Shown in pieces: positions 15,841-20,117 of a stretch of 20,117 nt of DNA (its first letter is position 1; every line of letters starts with the position of its first letter). The position numbers and the translations under genes were made by a program. This DNA comes from Chara braunii (lineage: Eukaryota > Streptophyta > Charophyceae > Charales > Characeae). The notes beneath the pieces are model-generated. The model was not told where the DNA came from. It saw only the letters and a list, made by a program, of their open reading frames with translations, and searched no databases. The stretch covers positions 116,282-136,398 of the forward strand of contig BFEA01000292.1 of NCBI GenBank assembly GCA_003427395.1, given 5' to 3'.

Positions 15841-17592
15841 TCAAGCCACCTTTGAAAAGAAGTTGACCTCGTCCTCAACATAAGGTTTCCAAATAAACCT
15901 TATTGCTCTCCGTTTGATCAAAGCATATAATTGTGGGTCAAAGACCCTCACAGTTCCTACGAACCACAACAAGGCAAATAGGGCCCCATTCAGCACCATA
16001 GCACGACTGACAAGTGAGAGGTGGGGAACTTTCCCCCATGTTACTAATTTGTGCATGCATTTCTTCAGTAAGATATCATTTTGTGCTTCGGAACATTCTC
16101 CCAGGGAGATCTGTACTCCCAAGAAGCGTTCGGAGCCTTGCCTTGAAATACGCTTCATTCCCCACTATACTGCTAAATCATATCCCTCTTGTAAAAAAAA
16201 AAACGATTTGTGCCAATTAGTGGCAACTTCTGACAGAACGGCATACTCGTCTAAGCAGGATTCGAGAGCTAGAAGCGAGGCTGGGGAGTTCTCTGATACT
16301 GCGAACAGGTCATCGGCTAAGGCTTTGACCTTGTACGATGTAGGACCCGTGGGCATACCATGGATTTGGGGGTGAGCTCGAATATTGTTTAAGACCACCT
16401 CGAGCTGAAGTGCGAAATACAATGGGGCTAACGGACATCTCTGTCGCAGGGACCAACTCAACGTAAATTCCTTAGAAAGCCTCCCGTTCACCATGACGCA
16501 TGCTGTGGAGAGAGAGTAGAGAGCTATGACCCAACAAATGAAATTATTCCCAAAGCTCAACCATTTCAAAGTGGTGAGTACATATGACCAATTCACTCGG
16601 TCATATGTTTTTTCTAAATTTAGCAGGAGAACTGCGATATCGTTTTGTTCATTGTAGATTAACTCGAGTATTTCTGTTGTTGTAACAATGTTATCGAAGA
16701 TTGAACAATCTCTGATGAAAGTTGCCCAGTCAGGGACCACCAGGTTTGGAAGGTAGCCGCCTAGACGGCGTGCCATAACTTTTGTCAAGAGTTTATAGGA
16801 CACATTAAAAACCGAAATGGGGCGCCAATTACGGATCTCTGAGCGGCTTCCCTTTTTAAAGAGCAGGGAAATAATGCCTCTTATCATGTTAACTGATAGC
16901 TGATCTCCCTCTAATATATTATTCTATAACTCGATCAAATGAGATCCGACCTCCTCCCAGATGCACAAAAACAGTTCCGTTGGCAAGCCATCACAGCCTG
17001 GGGCTTTGCCTTTTGCCATAGCTTTAAGTGCTTCATGAGCTTCGGTCTCCGTAATCGGTCGATCAAGGTCTAACTTACCGGGAGTAGACAGTCTGATCAC
17101 TGTGTTGTCCCAGTGGGAGTTGCCTGCATCCAGGCTACCGTCAATAACACCACCTTGGTTCCGAGATGTAAGAATATCACAATAATATAACGAGGCATAT
17201 TCGCATAGCTTAATCAATTCCTTGGCTTTAGGAGCGTCGACATCATAGGGATGACATAATTCCTTCATTGGCGGAGAGGTTCGTGATGAGAGTAATGTTT
17301 GAAATGACTCTTTGGTCATTCTGTCAAAAACCGCCACTCCTTTAATCCGAAATTTTTCCGCCCAGATCTCGAAGTGTTTCTGTTGCAAGGTGTCCCACTC
17401 AGTGAGGAGACGGGCCCGTTCTTTGCCCCATACTATCACAGAGATAGGATGGTCATCCATTCGTTGCTCAGCGTATGCGATTTTCCTTTTCAGTTTTTTT
17501 TCTTGTTTCTTCCTTCCACCTGCCAATATAGGTGAATATACGTTGAAAAGGTTAGAAAATAGGTTTGTGCCTGCGTCCCACCATTCCCCCAA
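15841..17592 (-). pseudogene. LINE ORF2 linker and reverse transcriptase, broken
   Basis: Frame is kept throughout this span apart from in-frame TAG codons at 16924-16926 and 16165-16167 and a terminal TGA. Motifs in order: GKAPGCDGLPTELF (RT block 0/1), NWRPISVFNVSYKLLTKVMA (block 2), FIRDCSIFDNI, motif A as LLNLEKTYDRVNW, motif B as LRQRCPLAPLYF, and motif C as LADD. Motif A normally has Asp where this copy has Asn (AAT), and motif B normally has Gly where this has Arg (AGA); both fit G-to-A changes. HLSLVSRAMVLNG and RRAIRFIW follow in the post-RT segment. The region after 15841 (GGLGILDP) continues in the same frame. An RT without the motif A Asp would be inactive even if the stops were absent. 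Confidence 0.95.
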
Positions 17593-17619
17593 AGAGGGAT
17601 AGTGAGATTTTGTTGAGTT

Positions 17620-18441
17620 TCACTCTATCCAAAAGTTCTTTATCCACTCTATCAGTCCATCATCTGCCAAGTTACGGGTATTGAACCGGAACAGGCCTTT
17701 ACCTTTACTTGTATGTTGTGTGTGTACCGCCATGCATACTGGTTTATGGTCCGAGTTTTGTTGCGATTCTTCCCCTATGCTATCAAGCAACTCCCACATT
17801 TTCTCAGAGCACAGGAAGAAATCCAAACGGCGGCTTATATAGCCCACTCCCTAACAAAGTTTGACACCCATGTGTACCCGGGTTAGTCAGGGTAAGTCAA
17901 ACGAAAAGGATCAATCAGATTTAATTCATTCATCAGATTCGTGAGAGCAATTTTATCCTTTCCTGTATGTCTGTCATAGTTGGATTTGGAAATATCTAGT
18001 GAGATATTCCAGTCTCTAGTTATGATTAGCATATCGTTATCTGGCATAATCGAGAACAACTATTCAATAAAGTAGGCTTTCTTGTTGGTTTCAACCAGTG
18101 CATAGACAAAGGCGATGGTCCATGATTTATTGTCCAGAAAAATTTTGATCCAAGCCCACAGGCCCCAAAAGTCGGCGTAATGATCAAAATTTTCATTTCC
18201 AATGATCTGTGCAATAAAATATCAACCTCCCCTCTGGTCCCTTGAGTAGGGGGCAAAGTTGAGGTCCATCCTACCAAGTCCCAAGCCGATTAATCCTTTC
18301 TTCACCCAGTTTGGCCTCCTTGAGACACACGATCTGACTTTTACTATCGTGTATCCAGGATTTAAGCCAGTTTTTCTTGTACTTTCGATTTTCATCACAT
18401 AGGCCTCTGGCATTCCACGTGGCTAATTTCAACTTATTCAT
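17620..18441 (-). pseudogene. LINE ORF2 endonuclease domain (APE-type), broken
   Basis: ORF2 starts at ATG 18441 (MNKLKLATWNARGLCDE). The motifs appear in the right order: WNARGL (N-terminal strand with the catalytic Asn), VCLKEAKL (Glu of the active site), WTIAFVYA, a GDWN-like IITRDWN, YTWVSN, the ISRRLDFFL segment and SDHKPV (catalytic Asp-His). They are spread over at least three frames and interrupted by TAG after LGTW, TAG after KKAYFIE, TAA after RLTYPD and TAA after VREWAI. The APE-type endonuclease nicks target DNA to prime reverse transcription; this copy is dead. The family match is strong from motif order. Confidence 0.9.
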
Positions 18442-18720
18442 TCACTTTTCCAGTTTTCCTTTGTTGAATCAGGGGTGCAGGACTGAGAGCTTCGTCTTGA
18501 GGTTGGGGTTGGGGACCCACCAGCCAGGGCGTTGTGAGAGATCATTTCATAAAGGCCGATGCAAGTCGCTTTTCTTTCGGAAGCTTGATATCCAAGTCAT
18601 CAAGGAATTTTGCCGTTCTCATCGGCAATGCCGAGAAACGAAGGAATTTTTGCTTCTTGTTCTCAACAATCTATGAAAGAGGGCACAACTTAAGGCCCTC
18701 GGCCACTAGCGTTTCCAACT
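18434..18720 (-). pseudogene. LINE ORF1 C-terminal remnant
   Basis: One minus-strand frame reads LETLVAEGLKLCPLS, a TAG stop, IVENKKQKFLRFSAL, then KFLDDLDIKLPKEKRLASAF, a TGA stop, and a Pro/Gln/Ser-rich tail ending QQRKTGKVNE at a TAA (18436-18434). The frame is ordinary protein-like sequence right up to ORF2, and its terminator lies inside the ORF2 start (ATGAATAA), giving an 8-nt overlap. No nucleic-acid-binding motif (such as a zinc knuckle) is visible because only the tail survives. Assignment to ORF1 rests on position and overlap, not on a recognised domain. Confidence 0.55.
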
Positions 18721-18749
18721 GCCCGTAAAACTCCGTTTTCTTTCTTGTA

Positions 18750-18793
18750 CTCTAACGGAAAGAAAAAGAAAAGTTGAGGTCGTGAAACTCAGA

Positions 18794-18824
<31 letters not shown>

Positions 18825-19111
18825 TTGGTCGTGATTGCAGTTGTATACATTCTGGGAAGTGGTAGTGTGAGTGTGCCCTCAATGAGGGCATCTCAGCCCC
18901 CTCCGAGTTTTGCCGAACCTGGGTCCCACTCCATTTTCTTTATGGTACTCTCACTGGAAAAAAAAAATAAGAAAAAAAACTTGCGACCGTGAAACTCATA
19001 AGAAAAAAAAAAAAAAAAAAAAAAAACAAAGCTTTGGTCGTGATTGCAGTTGTATACATTCTGGGAAGTGGTAGTGTGAGTGTGCCCTCAATGAGGGCAT
19101 CTCAGCCCCCT
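18750..19111 (+). repeat. 208-bp tandem duplication with long A tracts
   Basis: Each copy has an ACTCT...GGAAA start, an A-rich run, CGTGAAACTCA, a poly(A) tract (about A28 at 18793-18820; about A24 at 19003-19026), then an identical 82-bp segment beginning AGCTTTGGTCGTGATTGCAG (18821-18902 and 19030-19111). The 82-bp parts are identical while the A-rich parts differ, pointing to a recent duplication or gene conversion. The first copy contains the dispersed repeat also seen at 13101-13134. Confidence 0.9.
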
Positions 19112-19960
19112 GGCCAAGTTGTCAGATCCCAAAAAGAAAATAGAAGGGGGAAACAACGGGCATATGGATCCACCCGTGAAAATGGCTGGATACATTCCCT
19201 TAAGTGTTAGTGTGATGAGCCTTACACTCCTCTGACAAAACACAGCTTGAGCAGATCACGGACAACTTGAGCAATTCACGGACAGGAAACTCGTAAGAAA
19301 CACACAACCAAGAAAAAAAAAAAACAGTAACATTCAGAATGTGACCGCCTTACCTGTAAGGTGCATTATGTGGAGGAAGATTGTGAGCACGACCTCCTGG
19401 ACTACCCTGCCCGACATCATTGCAGTAGAGAAAGCATTTTTTTTTTCCCTTTTTCTTTTCACTCGCGACACTATAAAATTCAGATTTATGGGACATTGCC
19501 GCCCCTGTGTCCCACCCCTGATTTCTTCGGGAACTGGCAAACCTCATAAGTTCCCAACACTGGCGGAAAAAATAAAAATAAAAAAAATTGAGATGATGCC
19601 ACGTGATCAATAGGTTGACCTATGAATCCATGTTTTTAAAGGATTAAGAACGAATAAGACAATCGACAGATTGACCAATAGATCAAATTCCACGTTTTCT
19701 AAGTATTCGAAAAATATAAAACCATGTTTAAAGCCAAATTTACGTAAAAATTACTTGCAAAAACGTCAGCTGGCATATTTCAGCAAATCCTATACTCTGC
19801 GCCTGACGTTAAACCTTTACTCTCAATTCATCAGCCGCACTCACGCGTGTCTGTCACGTTTATTATACATAATTTCAAAACTAAAAAAGAGACGATTATG
19901 CTGCACTGTTTCGTTGTGTGTGTCCATGCTTGTCGCCCGCATGTTCATTGGCCCCCGCCC
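19112..19960. other. Gene-free stretch, AT-rich
   Basis: No gene recognised. Related words GATCACGGACAACTTGAGCA and AATTCACGGACAGG near 19255-19287 form a short duplication. T and A runs occur at 19437-19446 and 19568-19588. The ORFs present are short and lack motifs. Confidence 0.4.
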
Positions 19961-19966
19961 TCCACC

Positions 19967-20050
19967 ATCCATGCTCGTCGGTCTCCTCCCTCCTCTATCT
20001 ATGCTGGTCGTTCTCTTCCCTCCTCCTCCATCCACGCTTGTTGTCCTCTT
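19967..20050 (+). repeat. 30-33-bp tandem repeat
   Basis: Units start at 19967 (ATCCATGCTCGTCGGTCTCC), 19997 (ATCTATGCTGGTCGTTCTC) and 20030 (ATCCACGCTTGTTGTCCTC), each followed by TCCCTCCTC-type sequence. A related TCCATGCTTGTCG lies at 19923. The minus-strand ORF reading Thr-Ser-Met-Asp-Gly-Gly repeats is derived from this array. Confidence 0.8.
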
Positions 20051-20117
20051 TGTGATGGTCTTCGTCTTCGTTGCTTCTCCTTGTCCTTTCTGCTATATTT
20101 TATCTCCTTCATGGTCG

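Larger units (their letters stand above)
14552..18720 (-). mobile_element. Decayed LINE (non-LTR retrotransposon)
   Basis: Read on the minus strand, the order is ORF1 tail (to 18434), endonuclease (18441 to about 17700), linker and reverse transcriptase (17592 to about 16200), post-RT region, zf-RVT-like Cys/His segment (about 15050-14910) and a C-terminal Trp-rich end (14552). This is the layout of plant L1-type LINEs, which copy themselves by target-primed reverse transcription. Frame is lost by at least three frameshifts, with many in-frame stops: TAG at 16924-16926, 16165-16167 and 14900-14902, TGA at 15841-15843 and 17620-17622, and others in the endonuclease. The 5' part of ORF1 is missing or unrecognisable beyond about 18720, suggesting 5' truncation. 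It cannot make active protein. Confidence 0.93.

Overview
The window looks like nuclear DNA of a eukaryote, most probably of the green (plant/charophyte) lineage. It is dominated by microsatellites, minisatellites, inverted repeats and decayed retroelements, and holds few or no intact genes. Three observations point to a green host. The U6 snRNA retropseudogene (minus strand, about 8806-8929) has the plant-type 5' block GACATCC before AAAATTGGAACGATAC. The decayed LINE (minus strand, about 14552-18720) has a plant-like RT plus zf-RVT layout. A small-subunit rRNA fragment (8127-8460) matches the mitochondrial/alphaproteobacterial type. A very microsatellite-rich genome such as that of a charophyte alga (for example Chara) would fit, but the species is my inference and is not proven by the sequence.

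Layout. 1-860: CA/TG repeats containing two near-identical foldback hairpins, then an AT-rich palindrome and a cluster of GAGTTGAA/TTCAACTC motifs. 884-1800: no recognisable gene. 1915-2440: a GAG/GAA purine tract with a 120-bp tandem duplication. 2441-4680: mostly unassigned, with a weak promoter/splice-donor candidate near 4139-4237. 4691-6535: small-element territory, with a tRNA-derived SINE head, short duplications, a roughly 195-bp foldback (MITE-like) element, a 192-bp tandem duplication and a second tRNA-derived head on the minus strand. 7296-7700: two more tandem arrays. 8127-8460: a mitochondrial SSU rRNA fragment (probable NUMT) broken by a hairpin element and by a TTTA-rich insertion flanked by a 10-bp duplication. 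8806-8929: the U6 retropseudogene. 9428-11310: GA, CTC and ATC microsatellites and a 52-bp minisatellite.

The best candidate for a host gene is a 219-codon ORF on the minus strand (11334-11993). It has a low-complexity N-terminus, a coiled coil and a short hydrophobic segment, and a (GA)n leader directly upstream of its start. I do not recognise the family.

14552-18720 is a two-ORF non-LTR retrotransposon (LINE), in order ORF1 tail, endonuclease, reverse transcriptase and C-terminal zinc-finger region. ORF1 and ORF2 overlap by 8 nt. It is inactivated by many stops and frameshifts, and much of the damage looks like C-to-T/G-to-A change. 18750-19111 is a 208-bp duplication with long A tracts. 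The last kilobase shows only short repeats. The LINE (or relatives) could have supplied the machinery that moved the SINE-like and U6 copies. No operon, CRISPR array or clear new multi-gene system is visible.
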